A DNA stretch of 64,000 nt from Acidicapsa acidisoli (GTDB taxonomy: Bacteria; Acidobacteriota; Terriglobia; Terriglobales; Acidobacteriaceae): positions 434,001 through 498,000 of the forward strand of contig NZ_JAGSYI010000004.1 of NCBI RefSeq assembly GCF_025685625.1. The letters run 5' to 3'. The notes below the pieces were generated by a model. It had not been told where the DNA came from and searched no databases. It saw only the letters and a program-made list of their open reading frames with translations. The position numbers were made by a program, and so were the translations under genes. This document shows positions 42,832-53,456 of the stretch, piece after piece (the first letter of the stretch is position 1; the number at the start of each line of letters is the position of its first letter).

Positions 42832-45057
42832 TCAATGAATCTGGAGGTTCCCCGAGAGCGGTGTGTTATCTGAAGCAGCCCCGACTAGCACTTCGTAATC
42901 GCCAGGTGCGAGGCTCCAACTGTCGGTGGCTTCGTCGAACGTCTGCAACGGTCGAGGATCAATGGTGACTGTCACGGCTTTTGATTCGCCAGGACCGAGG
43001 TTGACACGCGTCCATCCTGCGAGCCGCTTGAACGGCTCATCGGAGCCCTTGGGCAGTCGCACGTAGACCTCCGCAATTTCGGTACCGGGTCGTTTTCCCG
43101 TGTTCTTGACATTGAAGTGGGCAATCTTTCCGGCGGAATCGACAGTCAGTCCCGAGTATGCGTAAGTCGTATACGACAAACCGAAGCCAAAGGCGAATAA
43201 CGGCTGTTTGTGCTGCATCTCGAACCACTTGTAACCGACAGCGGCTCCTTCGTCGTAGTGAACGACGTAGTTGTCCAACGGGCCACCCGGACTCATCGGG
43301 TCAGCATTTGCTTGCATTTGATTCAAAGAGGATGCCGATTGAATAGCAGCTCTAGGAAGATCGTTATCACTCTTCGGGAATGTCAGAGGGAGTTTGCCGC
43401 TCGGATTAACATCGCCAACCAGCACGTTGGCGAGCGCCCTATGACCCGAGCTGCCGGCGAACCACGCTTCGACGACGCCGGGAACGTTGTTTACCCAAGG
43501 CATCGAGACTGCGCTTCCGGTCTCGAGGATGACGATCGTGTGAGGATTCGCAGCAGCCACCTGCTCAATTAAGGCATCCTGATTGTCCGGAAGCGACAGG
43601 CTCGGGACATCCATATCTTCAGACAGCCACTGATACGCAAATACGATGGCCAGATCGGCGCTCTTGGCCAGATTCGCAGCGGACTGCAAGTCTTTTCCAG
43701 AATCAAAATCAATTTTCGTATTCGGCAGTTTCGCTTGGAGAGCTTTTAGCGGAGAGGTCGGGAACCAGATATGCTCCTGCCAGACCGTTGCACCCTTGCC
43801 AGGAGGCATAATCGCATTGCCCCCAGGCGGGTCAACCTGTGCCGATCCCCCACCGGAAAGCATCCCAACGTCAGCGTGTCCACCAATGATCGCAATGCTA
43901 TGGACCTTAGTCGGATTGATCGGAAGCACGCTAGGACTATTCTTCAGCAAAACGATGCTCTTCTCTTCAACCCTTTGCGCCACTTCTAAACCCTTTTCGA
44001 CATCGGGAACGCTGGTCTGAATCGGGTTGTCAACGACGCCGGAGAGAAATTCGGCATACAAGACGCGACGCGCGTGGTCGTCAATCTCGGAGAGCGGCAC
44101 TCTTCCGGCATCGACCGCGGCTTTCAGCTTCGGTCCGAAGTAGTCCGCCATTGGCTGTTCTTGGTCGAGGCCCGCAGCCGATGCCTTCTCGGTGCTGTGC
44201 GTTCCGGCCCAGTCCGAGATTACGAACCCCTTGAAGCCCCAATCCTTTTTGAGGACCTCGCGCAGCGTGTAGGAATTCTGACAGCCGAAATCCCCATTGA
44301 TTCGGTTGTAGGAGCACATCACCGCGCCCGGATTCGCAATCGAGATCGCGATGTGAAAGGCGAGCAGGTCGGATTCCTGCATGGCTCGTTTGGAGATGAT
44401 GGAGTTGACGAAGAAGCGTCCCGTCTCCTGGTCGTTCATCACGTAGTGCTTGATGTCGCCAACGACATGTTGAGCCTGTTCGCACTTCATGAGATTGCCG
44501 ACCACGGTGCCGGCGAGAAGGGGATCTTCTCCCGCGTATTCGAAGGTGCGGCCATTTCGCGGTTCCCGGGCAAGGTCGACGCCGCCCCCCAGGGTCATGT
44601 TGAAGCCCTGCGCTCGGAGATCGCCGCCAATCACATCGCCGAACGCGCAAGCGGATTCCACATCCCAACTCGATGTTGCCCCCAGGCTCGATGGCATGGC
44701 GGTTGAATACCTGCCGTTCGCCCCGCTGTCCCTAACCCCATAGCCGGCATCCGAGATGACGATCGGGGGTATGCCCAATCGCTTGACACCTTCAACGTAC
44801 CCTGCGCCGCCATTGCTCAGCTCCGTAAGAGGCATGGTCCACTGCGGATTATGCGCCATTCCATTCCCGTGGAGCAGCGACAGCTTTTCGTCGAGCGTCA
44901 TCTGCTTCAGCACCAGATCGGCGCGCTCTTCTGGGGAGAGGTTGGTATTCATCCACGGACGGTCTGCACTTTGAGCGAGGGCTACGGACGCTGCGGCAGA
45001 GGCTGCCAGAACTGCGATGACGAAAAGAGAGAGGGTACTAATCTTGCGGTTGTACAT
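42832..45057 (-). CDS. Exported GH3 beta-glucosidase/beta-xylosidase
   Basis: This 741-residue GH3 enzyme has a signal peptide (LSLFVIAVLAASAAASVALAQ), the catalytic nucleophile D282 in GFVISDWAGTHS, the NRINGDFGCQNSYTLREVLKKD insertion, an alpha/beta sandwich and a C-terminal fibronectin-III-like domain (KNTGKRPGTEIAEVYVRLP). It is of the type with PYxxxG and MNDQETGRFFV, as in many bacterial beta-glucosidases. An ATG at 45102 overlaps the upstream stop by four bases (ATGA), but the ATG at 45057 has GGAGG just upstream and begins directly with the signal peptide; I chose the latter. Differences from BglX suggest another specificity. Confidence 0.9.
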   Translation of the reverse strand: MYNRKISTLSLFVIAVLAASAAASVALAQSADRPWMNTNLSPEERADLVLKQMTLDEKLSLLHGNGMAHNPQWTMPLTELSNGGAGYVEGVKRLGIPPIVISDAGYGVRDSGANGRYSTAMPSSLGATSSWDVESACAFGDVIGGDLRAQGFNMTLGGGVDLAREPRNGRTFEYAGEDPLLAGTVVGNLMKCEQAQHVVGDIKHYVMNDQETGRFFVNSIISKRAMQESDLLAFHIAISIANPGAVMCSYNRINGDFGCQNSYTLREVLKKDWGFKGFVISDWAGTHSTEKASAAGLDQEQPMADYFGPKLKAAVDAGRVPLSEIDDHARRVLYAEFLSGVVDNPIQTSVPDVEKGLEVAQRVEEKSIVLLKNSPSVLPINPTKVHSIAIIGGHADVGMLSGGGSAQVDPPGGNAIMPPGKGATVWQEHIWFPTSPLKALQAKLPNTKIDFDSGKDLQSAANLAKSADLAIVFAYQWLSEDMDVPSLSLPDNQDALIEQVAAANPHTIVILETGSAVSMPWVNNVPGVVEAWFAGSSGHRALANVLVGDVNPSGKLPLTFPKSDNDLPRAAIQSASSLNQMQANADPMSPGGPLDNYVVHYDEGAAVGYKWFEMQHKQPLFAFGFGLSYTTYAYSGLTVDSAGKIAHFNVKNTGKRPGTEIAEVYVRLPKGSDEPFKRLAGWTRVNLGPGESKAVTVTIDPRPLQTFDEATDSWSLAPGDYEVLVGAASDNTPLSGNLQIH

Positions 45058-45098
45058 GTGCCTCCAGCTAAAGTTCACGAGCGATTGACCGACTGGAC

Positions 45099-45449
45099 TC
45101 ATTTGGACGCTTTTATCCCGTTTTGAAGAATGAATGTGGCATTGTTGGTGTGAAGCTCTTCCAAGTACGCAACTCCGTCCACGACAGAAGTGACCACACC
45201 GGTCTTGCCCTGATTACCCTCTACCACGCGTGCGAGAACCTCGACTGTTTTCTGGTCTTCCGTCTTGATGGTCAACCTCACTCGCGATCCTGAGGGTGTG
45301 CTCCAGGCCACTTCGCATATTCCGCGAGGAAGCTGCACGTTGCCTGCTCGGGCAGCAGTGGCAAGATAGAACGTCTGGGAGTTCTTAGCCGCCATAAGGG
45401 AGGCCGAAGACAGCATGAATAAGAGTGCGACACCAAGAATGCGTCTCAC
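45099..45449 (-). CDS. Small exported protein of the polysaccharide locus
   Basis: This 116-residue protein has a signal peptide (VRRILGVALLFMLSSASLMAA) and a beta-rich mature part (VQLPRGICEVAWSTPSGSRV, TVEVLARVVEGNQGKTGVVT). No family recognised, but small exported proteins with this shape are common in acidobacterial genomes. The GTG at 45449 has AAGGAG seven bases upstream and starts with the signal peptide; the longer frame to 45512 does not. It overlaps or abuts the GH3 gene. It might be a periplasmic binding or assembly factor. Confidence 0.6.
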   Translation of the reverse strand: MRRILGVALLFMLSSASLMAAKNSQTFYLATAARAGNVQLPRGICEVAWSTPSGSRVRLTIKTEDQKTVEVLARVVEGNQGKTGVVTSVVDGVAYLEELHTNNATFILQNGIKASK

Positions 45450-45668
45450 GGAAAGTCTCCTTTCAGTTCCTGGCGGGAGCCTGCGGATTCCCTCGAGAAC
45501 TTCCATACGCATTCAGCCTAGGGCCGGCCGCTCTCTCTGTGTAAGCTGCATCGTGCAACAGATAGCGCAAGGGCACGTATAAGCGTTGTATTTGCAATTA
45601 GATAGGATCAGGATGGATGCGGGCTGGGAGGGATGTATGATACAGGGTTTTTCAATGAACGAGACGGT

Positions 45669-46943
45669 TTACCATGTCTCCACGGCAACAACCGTTGGCG
45701 GCCCAGGGTGGCCTTCAATAACGCTTGCTTCTATTACAGCTTCCAGATTGAGCTGGTCCCAATTCTTCGGAGCCTTTTGCAGCATTGCATCCAAGTACGC
45801 TGGATTGGAGACAACCTCGCTGGCTGCTTCGGTTCCCTCCCCTAAAATGCCTGCCAGGATGATGACTGGCTCACCTGTGACCTTGTCGTGAAGCCGGGCG
45901 ACAACAGCGTAGTCGCGTGCAACGCTCTTGCCCGGAACTTGCCATTGAAGCGTCCAGATTCCCTTGGGAGAGCTCTTGCGATCCACCACCTTGCGTACGT
46001 GATTGTCAAATTCGAATCCTATGGGCAGATCCTGTGTTATGCGCATCGTCCAGGGATTGTCAAAAGCCCCAATCATGACGGATGGGCCTTCTCGCAACTG
46101 AGCGAAACCGGTATCAGAAGCGGCTAAAACACGAAATTCGCCATTCTTCGGCACAAGGGGAGCGATGGAACGCGCAAGTGTGATGACATCATAGACGTTC
46201 AGACTGCCGTTCTCTCCAGCGGGAATCGCGGGAATCGTCCTGGTTTGAAGATCGACAGCGTCGATCGGAACTCCCAGGCAGTACGTGATTCGGCTTGAAG
46301 TTGCAGTGATTGGCTCCCAGAAACGTTCCAGATTCGTCCGTTGACCTGGAGTTGTGGGTGGGCCCGAAAATCTAGTCCGGGCAACGCCAAAGCCAATAAT
46401 TGCCGCCATGATCAAACCGGCTGCGATCCATATCCCATGACGAACGGTGAGCCTCGGAGGTGCTCCTTGGGAATCTGCCGGCAAAACCGGCGACAAGAGA
46501 TCTTCCCGCAAGGACTCGGCGTGCTCCGCGCCTTCTATTGGTACGGCAGATTCCATTAGATGGTGTGCAGGTTCACGAAAACACGGGACATAGGTGCCGA
46601 CGGGCAATTCGATCACTAATTCCGTAGCATGTTCCGGATTGACATAATATTGGCTCAGTCTCTTCCGGACTTCCGCTGCCGTCATGCGAACCACCGGATC
46701 AAGGTTCACATCGTAGACAGGTTCCCGCCCGAAGGCTTCGACACCGATTGTCCGTTCCTTCAACTCGCTCGCATTACCAAGAAGGGTCTGCTCAACTGTG
46801 TAAGCGAGCAGCACCGGGTATCGCTTGCTGTTCGTGAACAAAGAGTGAGCGAGAAGGCGATTCAACTGTTCTCGAACCAAGGCTGGACTTAATGCCGGTT
46901 CAGCCCCCTTTAGTTCCCTCTCGAATTGTGACAACGATGACAT
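45669..46943 (-). CDS. Single-pass membrane protein with N-terminal regulatory-type helical domain
   Basis: This protein of about 424 residues has an N-terminal region with NSKRYPVLLAYTVEQTLLG, RTIGVEAFGREPVYDVNLDP and VVRMTAAEVRKRLSQYYV, a pattern I have seen in acidobacterial proteins annotated as winged-helix regulators or adenylate-cyclase-like. One membrane span follows (GIWIAAGLIMAAIIGFGVA) and a large periplasmic domain (FEFDNHVRKVVDRKSSPKG ...). The ATG at 46943 is preferred over an upstream GTG at 46973. As the first gene at the head of the polysaccharide locus it may be a membrane-bound sensor/regulator, in the manner of ToxR-type proteins (inference). Confidence 0.65.
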   Translation of the reverse strand: MSSLSQFERELKGAEPALSPALVREQLNRLLAHSLFTNSKRYPVLLAYTVEQTLLGNASELKERTIGVEAFGREPVYDVNLDPVVRMTAAEVRKRLSQYYVNPEHATELVIELPVGTYVPCFREPAHHLMESAVPIEGAEHAESLREDLLSPVLPADSQGAPPRLTVRHGIWIAAGLIMAAIIGFGVARTRFSGPPTTPGQRTNLERFWEPITATSSRITYCLGVPIDAVDLQTRTIPAIPAGENGSLNVYDVITLARSIAPLVPKNGEFRVLAASDTGFAQLREGPSVMIGAFDNPWTMRITQDLPIGFEFDNHVRKVVDRKSSPKGIWTLQWQVPGKSVARDYAVVARLHDKVTGEPVIILAGILGEGTEAASEVVSNPAYLDAMLQKAPKNWDQLNLEAVIEASVIEGHPGPPTVVAVETW

Positions 46944-47572
46944 TCTCAATTCGGCCTCTACTCGAAGACACACCGTGCCGGAATCGCAGCGTCTCTAGAA
47001 CTCAAACGATTCAGCACAAAGCCGACAAGGACCCTGACACCAGCGGCAACGCACAATCATTTCATATTTCACGGACTCGCGTCATGACGGGGGATAACCC
47101 GCTGGGCGCCATTCAGACCATCGGCGGAACCGCAGCGCTACCCGAAGCCCTCCCCTGTCTCCACTGAGTTTTTGAAATTTCTGAGTCACGCTGATCGGGA
47201 ACGTCCGACCTGTAGCACGCGCTCCGCCGAAGACCTCGCCCGCGAAGGAGAGCAACGTCACGAATTTGCTGATTTATCCCCCAACATTTTGCAGAGCGCC
47301 CGCTCGCTTCGCAAAAGCCGATTTTTCAACCCTTCCTGCGCGTGATCTCTGCTCCGACACGGCATCCGGATTGGCGTAAAGCGAGAATCTCTACAGTCAA
47401 CATGCCCGTTTCCCGGTACCGATCCTGAAAATGACGCCGAAGTGTTTACTCCTATATAACTTCCGGATCGGCCACTAGCCGCTCGCACGCCGAATCATCC
47501 GGAGAATTCTACGTTGCACAGGGATTTGATAGACTCTGGTCAAGACGAAAACCCGACGACAGTCGAACTTAC
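46944..47572. other. Intergenic region between the polysaccharide locus and lepB
   Basis: This 629-base stretch between divergent genes holds no recognised gene. One minus-strand frame (47258-47488) of 76 codons, starting at a GTG with no Shine-Dalgarno, has a partly protein-like end (LLRSERALCKMLGDKSANS), but I would not call it a gene. Promoters for both flanking genes must lie here; no clear element was identified. Confidence 0.3.
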
Positions 47573-48478
47573 ATGAAATCATCCCTTTCGAAGGGACCGC
47601 TGCGAACGCCCTGGGGCTCGCCAGCCTTCCTGAGGAGCCCTTGGATGTGCCCAGCGACGAAGATTTCTCCTGTTTCAACGAAGCCCGCAGCTTCCGCCAA
47701 GATCAATCAGGAGGTGACTCCTTTCGAAGCGCTGGCCAGCATCTGCTCAGTTCTGGTGGTGGGCCTGTTCATTCTGACCTTCTTAGCTCAGAACTACGTC
47801 ATTCCGTCAGGCTCGATGGAGAACACGCTGCTTGTGGGCGATCACCTGGTCGTCGACCAGATCACCCTAATGCCGCCTGCTTCGTGGATGCCGCTCATCA
47901 GGTATCGCGAGCCGAGGCGCGGCGATATCGTGGTCTTCCACAAGCCCGTCAATCAGCCTGGTATTGATGCCACTGACGCCGACGGAACACCACAATACAC
48001 TCCCCTGGTGAAGAGGTTGATTGGCGTACCGGGAGATCATATTCATCTACGCAACGGCATTGTGATTGTTAATGGTGTTGCAGAGCCGGTGGGATTTGCG
48101 CAGCCGACGACGACGGATAACTTCAACGAGTTCCTCGATGATTTTCCCGCAGTACCCCCGGCAGCAGCATCTGGGGCGACAGAGTCGTGGGCCGTGAACT
48201 TCTCAAGCTATATCCAGGATGGCGACCTGGTGGTTCCACCCGGCATGTACTTCATGATGGGCGATAACCGGCACAACAGCCTGGACTCGCGCTACTGGGG
48301 CTTCGTGCCACGCGCCAACATAATTGGCCGGCCTCTCTTCAACTATTGGTCGTTCAAGGCCGCAGATGGACAACTTGAACAAACAGGATTCGGTCACAAG
48401 CTCGCGTGGATCGGCCACGTTCTGGTGCATTTCTTCCCAGACACGCGCTGGAAACGCACTTTCCACGTTGTTCGTTGA
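47573..48478 (+). CDS. lepB: Signal peptidase I
   Basis: This 301-residue type I signal peptidase cleaves signal peptides from exported proteins on the outer side of the cytoplasmic membrane. One membrane span (FEALASICSVLVVGLFILTF) precedes the catalytic S81 in VIPSGSMENTL; the general base K147 is in VKRLIGVPGD and the C-terminal box GDNRHNSLDSRYWGFV is intact. The N-terminus (~45 residues before the span) is long and may be shorter in reality; no Shine-Dalgarno was seen at 47573. An insertion between the two catalytic boxes (residues ~120-135 and ~170-205) is rich in Pro, Asp and Ala. Presumably constitutive. Confidence 0.9.
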   Translation: MKSSLSKGPLRTPWGSPAFLRSPWMCPATKISPVSTKPAASAKINQEVTPFEALASICSVLVVGLFILTFLAQNYVIPSGSMENTLLVGDHLVVDQITLMPPASWMPLIRYREPRRGDIVVFHKPVNQPGIDATDADGTPQYTPLVKRLIGVPGDHIHLRNGIVIVNGVAEPVGFAQPTTTDNFNEFLDDFPAVPPAAASGATESWAVNFSSYIQDGDLVVPPGMYFMMGDNRHNSLDSRYWGFVPRANIIGRPLFNYWSFKAADGQLEQTGFGHKLAWIGHVLVHFFPDTRWKRTFHVVR

Positions 48479-48731
48479 ACCGAAATTGTAAGATCCCCAT
48501 TTGATCTTGGTGCGCTCCGGTCGTATGACCGCCTATTCGGCAATTACTACTTGTGCGCTACCCGACACGCCAGCCGCAGTTCTTGCCAGGATTACTCCCC
48601 AGATGTCGGCTTGTGTTTACAGACCAACGACCTTGTTCAGACCTTCAGTTGGTAACAACAGGCCAAACCGCTCGGGAAGAAATCAATGCGCACGTCTGCG
48701 ATTCATTTCTCCGGCATTTCCAGAACCCGCC

Positions 48732-49496
48732 TCACAACCCCAACCCGCCGTCGACGGTCAAAATCTGTCCGGTAATGAAATGCGGTCCTGTTGCAAAAAA
48801 CAGCACTGCCGCGGCTACATCCTCAGCGCTTCCATTCCGCCCCATGGGTGTCTTCGATGCAAAATGCGCAACTTCTCTGTCGCCTGCAATTTCAATATAC
48901 CCAGGAGCCACGCAATTCACGCTGACCTCAGGCGCAAAGGCCTTGGCCATTGTCTGCGTCAGCATGTGCAAGGCAGCCTTCGAAGAGCAGTAATGTCCAT
49001 GAGTCGCCCATGGGTGACTGCCTCCCAGCGAACCCAGGTTCACGATGCGTCCATGCGCGGCCTTCAGATGCGGCAGAGCCTCGCGAGCCGCCAGAAACGG
49101 GCCCCGCGCGTTCGTTTCGAAGACTGCATCCCAGCGCTCCAGGCTGATCTCAGCCAGCGACGCAGATTCAAAGATCGCAGCGTTATTCACCAGCAGATCG
49201 AGGCCGCCAAACTCTGCCACAGTGGCCAGAATCGCATCCCGAACGCTCGCCTCGCTGCAGACATCCATCTGCAAAGCTATCGAACGGACACCCAACAACT
49301 CAATGGCACGGACTGTCTCTGCTGCCTCATCTGCCGAGGCGCGGAAGGTAATCGCGACGTCCATGCCAGAGCGCGCCAAAGTCAGGGCCAGTTCCCTGCC
49401 CACACGCTTGGCGCCGCCGGTCACAAGAGCAGTTTTACGGGGGTGAGGACCGGAAACCGACTCAGAAGATGATCCGGAAACCATGCGTCCTCGCAA
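48732..49496 (-). CDS. Pteridine-reductase-like SDR
   Basis: This 254-residue SDR has the cofactor loop TGGAKRVGRELALTL, which resembles the TGxxKR-(I/V)G form of pteridine reductase 1 and FolM (dihydrofolate/dihydromonapterin reductase), rather than the FabG form. It also has LLVNNAAIFES, NLGSLGGSHP and Y-x3-K in HYCSSKAALHM, and ends DGGLGL. These enzymes reduce pterins with NADPH. The first 20 residues are Ser/Gly-rich; the ATG at 49484 could be the start. It is convergent with lepB. The substrate is uncertain, but a folate/pterin role is a reasonable guess. Confidence 0.85.
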   Translation of the reverse strand: MRGRMVSGSSSESVSGPHPRKTALVTGGAKRVGRELALTLARSGMDVAITFRASADEAAETVRAIELLGVRSIALQMDVCSEASVRDAILATVAEFGGLDLLVNNAAIFESASLAEISLERWDAVFETNARGPFLAAREALPHLKAAHGRIVNLGSLGGSHPWATHGHYCSSKAALHMLTQTMAKAFAPEVSVNCVAPGYIEIAGDREVAHFASKTPMGRNGSAEDVAAAVLFFATGPHFITGQILTVDGGLGL

Positions 49497-49529
49497 AGAG
49501 AGAATCGAAGCGAAATGTCTTTGAAGAAA

Positions 49530-50144
49530 CTACTTCGGCGTAGCCGCCGAATCCTGCGGTGATGAATCATTCTTGGGAGCATCAGGCGTCGCGTCCTTCG
49601 CCGCGCCATCCTTCGCATCTCCATTCTTCGGGTCCTTGGAAGCATCGGGAGCGGTATCCTTCGGAGCATCCGCAGGCTTGTCTGTGCTTGCCGCAGCTCC
49701 TTCGCTCTTCTTGTAAATGGAGTACTGAGCAACTGGGCGCTTGAGTTTGACGTCAATCGCCATATTGTCCTTGTCTATCTTGTAGTCATTACCATAGGTC
49801 TGGAAGCCATCCGCAATGATCTGCACGCGAACGCTTGAGCCCGTAACCAGCAGATCGATGGTCGTCTTGCCATCTTCGTTGGTCTTCAGCTCCATGTTTC
49901 CGTTGTCGTGTCCGTCCATAAGGGGATGAAAGATCACCGCCGCGTCTTCAATCGGCTTGCCGTTCGTAGCCCGAACGACAGTCACAACGACATGCGAGGT
50001 CGGCGGTGGCGCTTTGTATTTCCGGCCCCGCTTGGCCGAGTCCGAATCCTGGGCGAAAGCGTGCGTCAAAGCAACGACGCTGATCGCGGCGAGCAAGAAA
50101 CCGGGCACTACGGTATTTCGAAACGTGCGTAACCTCTGAAACAT
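49530..50144 (-). CDS. Exported protein with carboxypeptidase-regulatory-like domain
   Basis: This 204-residue protein has a signal peptide (VPGFLLAAISVVALTHAFAQ) and one beta-sandwich of the carboxypeptidase-regulatory-like type (VVVTVVRATNGKPIEDAAVI, NEDGKTTIDLLVTGSSVRVQ), then a low-complexity tail of Asp, Ala, Lys and Pro (SEGAAASTDKPADAPKD ...). The same domain occurs at the N-terminus of Oar-like receptors, here alone. It may be a periplasmic or surface-anchored scaffold; the function is unknown. It is followed 33 bases later by the SDR gene on the same strand, so they may share a transcript. Confidence 0.75.
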   Translation of the reverse strand: MFQRLRTFRNTVVPGFLLAAISVVALTHAFAQDSDSAKRGRKYKAPPPTSHVVVTVVRATNGKPIEDAAVIFHPLMDGHDNGNMELKTNEDGKTTIDLLVTGSSVRVQIIADGFQTYGNDYKIDKDNMAIDVKLKRPVAQYSIYKKSEGAAASTDKPADAPKDTAPDASKDPKNGDAKDGAAKDATPDAPKNDSSPQDSAATPK

Positions 50145-50294
50145 GACGTTATTGTAGACCTTTCGTGGCTGACCGGGCGAATTGGGACTGGATGAGAGAC
50201 GGATAAGAAACAGTTTCGATAGGTTGGAACCGGAAGCGAATTGTTAACGCAATATTTATTAGCGAAGAACACTCACATTTCACAATTCCGGCTC

Positions 50295-50349
50295 TTGACA
50301 ACCTTTCGACGACTTCCCTACTCTAGCAGTTGGAAGGCGAGAGTGCTAA
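50295..50349 (+). promoter_or_regulatory. groESL promoter and CIRCE operator
   Basis: A sigma-70-like promoter (TTGACA at 50295-50300, TACTCT at 50319-50324, 18-base spacer) is overlapped by a CIRCE element, CTAGCAGTT-N9-GAGTGCTAA (50323-50349). The right arm and spacing match the consensus TTAGCACTC-N9-GAGTGCTAA exactly, while the left arm matches at six of nine positions. HrcA binding there would repress groES-groL in the absence of heat stress. The weak left arm suggests relaxed control, or a different regulator. Confidence 0.75.
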
Positions 50350-50523
50350 CACCCGGCGATCCGGAGTGCCAAATCACTCCCTGTCCAAGCCCGGACAACT
50401 TCAGTCCGCAAACAATTTGATCTTTCTCAATCACGGATTTTCTCAATCATGGATGCGGTCGGGCCCGATCCCTCCCGTATCTCACCTGAATACCTCACTC
50501 GAAACACAAGGAGAAGCAACAGT

Positions 50524-50835
50524 ATGGCTACATCATCCGTAGTTACGACCTTCACTCCGCTCCACGATCGCATTCTGGTCCGCCGCGTGGAAGAGGGCGA
50601 AACGGTTCGGGGCGGCATCATCATCCCTGACAGCGCCAAGGAAAAGCCCCAGGAAGGCGAAGTCATCTCCGTAGGCAAGGGCAAGTCCAACGACGAAGGC
50701 AAGGTTTTCCCCCTTGATGTAAAGGCTGGCGACCGCGTTCTCTTCGGCAAGTACTCCGGCACCGAGATCAAGATCGACGGCGAAGAGTTCCTCATCATGC
50801 GCGAAGAAGAAGTCCTCGGAATTCTGAAGAAGTAA
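50524..50835 (+). CDS. groES: Co-chaperonin GroES
   Basis: This 103-residue GroES/Cpn10 forms the seven-membered lid of the GroEL chamber in the cytoplasm. The family pattern [35 protein letters not shown] and [19 protein letters not shown] is complete. AAGGAG lies about ten bases before the ATG; an in-frame earlier ATG at 50449 is not supported. It is followed by groL after 95 bases, and both are downstream of the CIRCE-type operator at 50323-50349, so they are heat-inducible by repression release. Confidence 0.97.
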   Translation: MATSSVVTTFTPLHDRILVRRVEEGETVRGGIIIPDSAKEKPQEGEVISVGKGKSNDEGKVFPLDVKAGDRVLFGKYSGTEIKIDGEEFLIMREEEVLGILKK

Positions 50836-50906
50836 ATCGATTTGCTCCGTTAGAAGAGTCGGCTGCATTCGTATTTCCTGCCGACCACTAACCACTCATC
50901 CCTTAA

Positions 50907-52604
<1,698 letters not shown>

Positions 52605-52689
52605 CCACCCCAGCGACGAAGACCAGTCGCCGGGGACCCCGGGGACTGGCCGTCCAGGCAAACGCGCCTTCGGCGCAAATGCAAATGAC

Positions 52690-52723
52690 AAAAAGGCCTC
52701 CAGCTTCGGCTGGGGGCCTTTTT
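52690..52723 (+). terminator. Rho-independent terminator of groESL
   Basis: AAAAAGGCCTCCAGC-TTCG-GCTGGGGGCCTTTTT forms a 15-base stem (one wobble) with a UUCG-type tetraloop and a poly-T right arm. It lies 85 bases after the groL stop, and works on either strand by its A/T-flanked symmetry. Confidence 0.9.
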
Positions 52724-52940
52724 GTGTGTCTCGCAAATTGTTCCACGTAGAGCATTGCTCGCTGAAGTGTTTTCCACAAATTTGGGTTTGTTGGAAGTGG
52801 CTTTTTGTCAGTGAGTTCGCGTTGCGTACAATTACGGGCCTCTGTGCCTTGTTGCAGCGAATGGGGATTTTGCGTGTGGAGCGCGTTTTGTTCTACAGCC
52901 AAAGATCCGATGAAACAATCCTCTTAAGGAGATGGTTGGG

Positions 52941-53357
52941 ATGAAGAGTTATACGGAGTACCTGGTGTTTGAGACGAAGCGGCGCAAGGAGATGGTGCAC
53001 ATTACGGACCATGTGGAAGAGGTGGTGCGGCGCAGCGGCATCAGGGATGGTTTGTGCTTTGTTTCGCCGATGCACATTACCGCTGCGATTTATGTGAACG
53101 ATCTGGAGAGCGGTCTGATCGAGGACATCGGCAAGTGGCTAGAAGAGCTTGCGCCGGAGCGTCCCGGCTACAAACATCATCAGACCGGCGAGGACAACGC
53201 GGATGCGCATTTGAAGGCGCTGCTGCTGCACCACGAAACGACATTGCCTGTTACCGACAGCAAGCTCGACCTGGGAACCTGGCAGCGAGTCTTCTATGCG
53301 GAGTTTGACGGGCAGCGGCGCAAGCGAGTGATTGTGAAGGTGCTTGGGGTGGAATAA
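52941..53357 (+). CDS. yjbQ: YjbQ-family (UPF0047) protein
   Basis: This 138-residue protein belongs to the YjbQ/UPF0047 family, a trimeric enzyme with reported secondary thiamine-phosphate synthase activity but unclear native role. The family motif [20 protein letters not shown], with the metal/phosphate-binding His residues, is present along with [17 protein letters not shown]. An ATG at 52932 directly follows AAGGAG, so the ATG at 52941, nine bases away from it, is preferred. It is convergent with the small membrane protein gene at 53457, with a shared hairpin between them. Confidence 0.93.
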   Translation: MKSYTEYLVFETKRRKEMVHITDHVEEVVRRSGIRDGLCFVSPMHITAAIYVNDLESGLIEDIGKWLEELAPERPGYKHHQTGEDNADAHLKALLLHHETTLPVTDSKLDLGTWQRVFYAEFDGQRRKRVIVKVLGVE

Positions 53358-53370
53358 GGGAATGGCGGCT

Positions 53371-53418
53371 GCGCGCTTCTTCCACGGCGTCGAAACGTTC
53401 CGCCAAATAGAAGCGCGC
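53371..53418. terminator. Bidirectional hairpin between yjbQ and the membrane protein gene
   Basis: GCGCGCTTCT (53371-53380) and AGAAGCGCGC (53409-53418) are perfect ten-base arms with a 28-base loop. Located between two convergent stops (53357 and 53457), it fits a terminator or transcript-stabilising hairpin; there is no long T-run. Confidence 0.5.
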
Positions 53419-53456
53419 CAGACCCGGTGCCCGCGATACTTCCGAATTCTCCTGTG

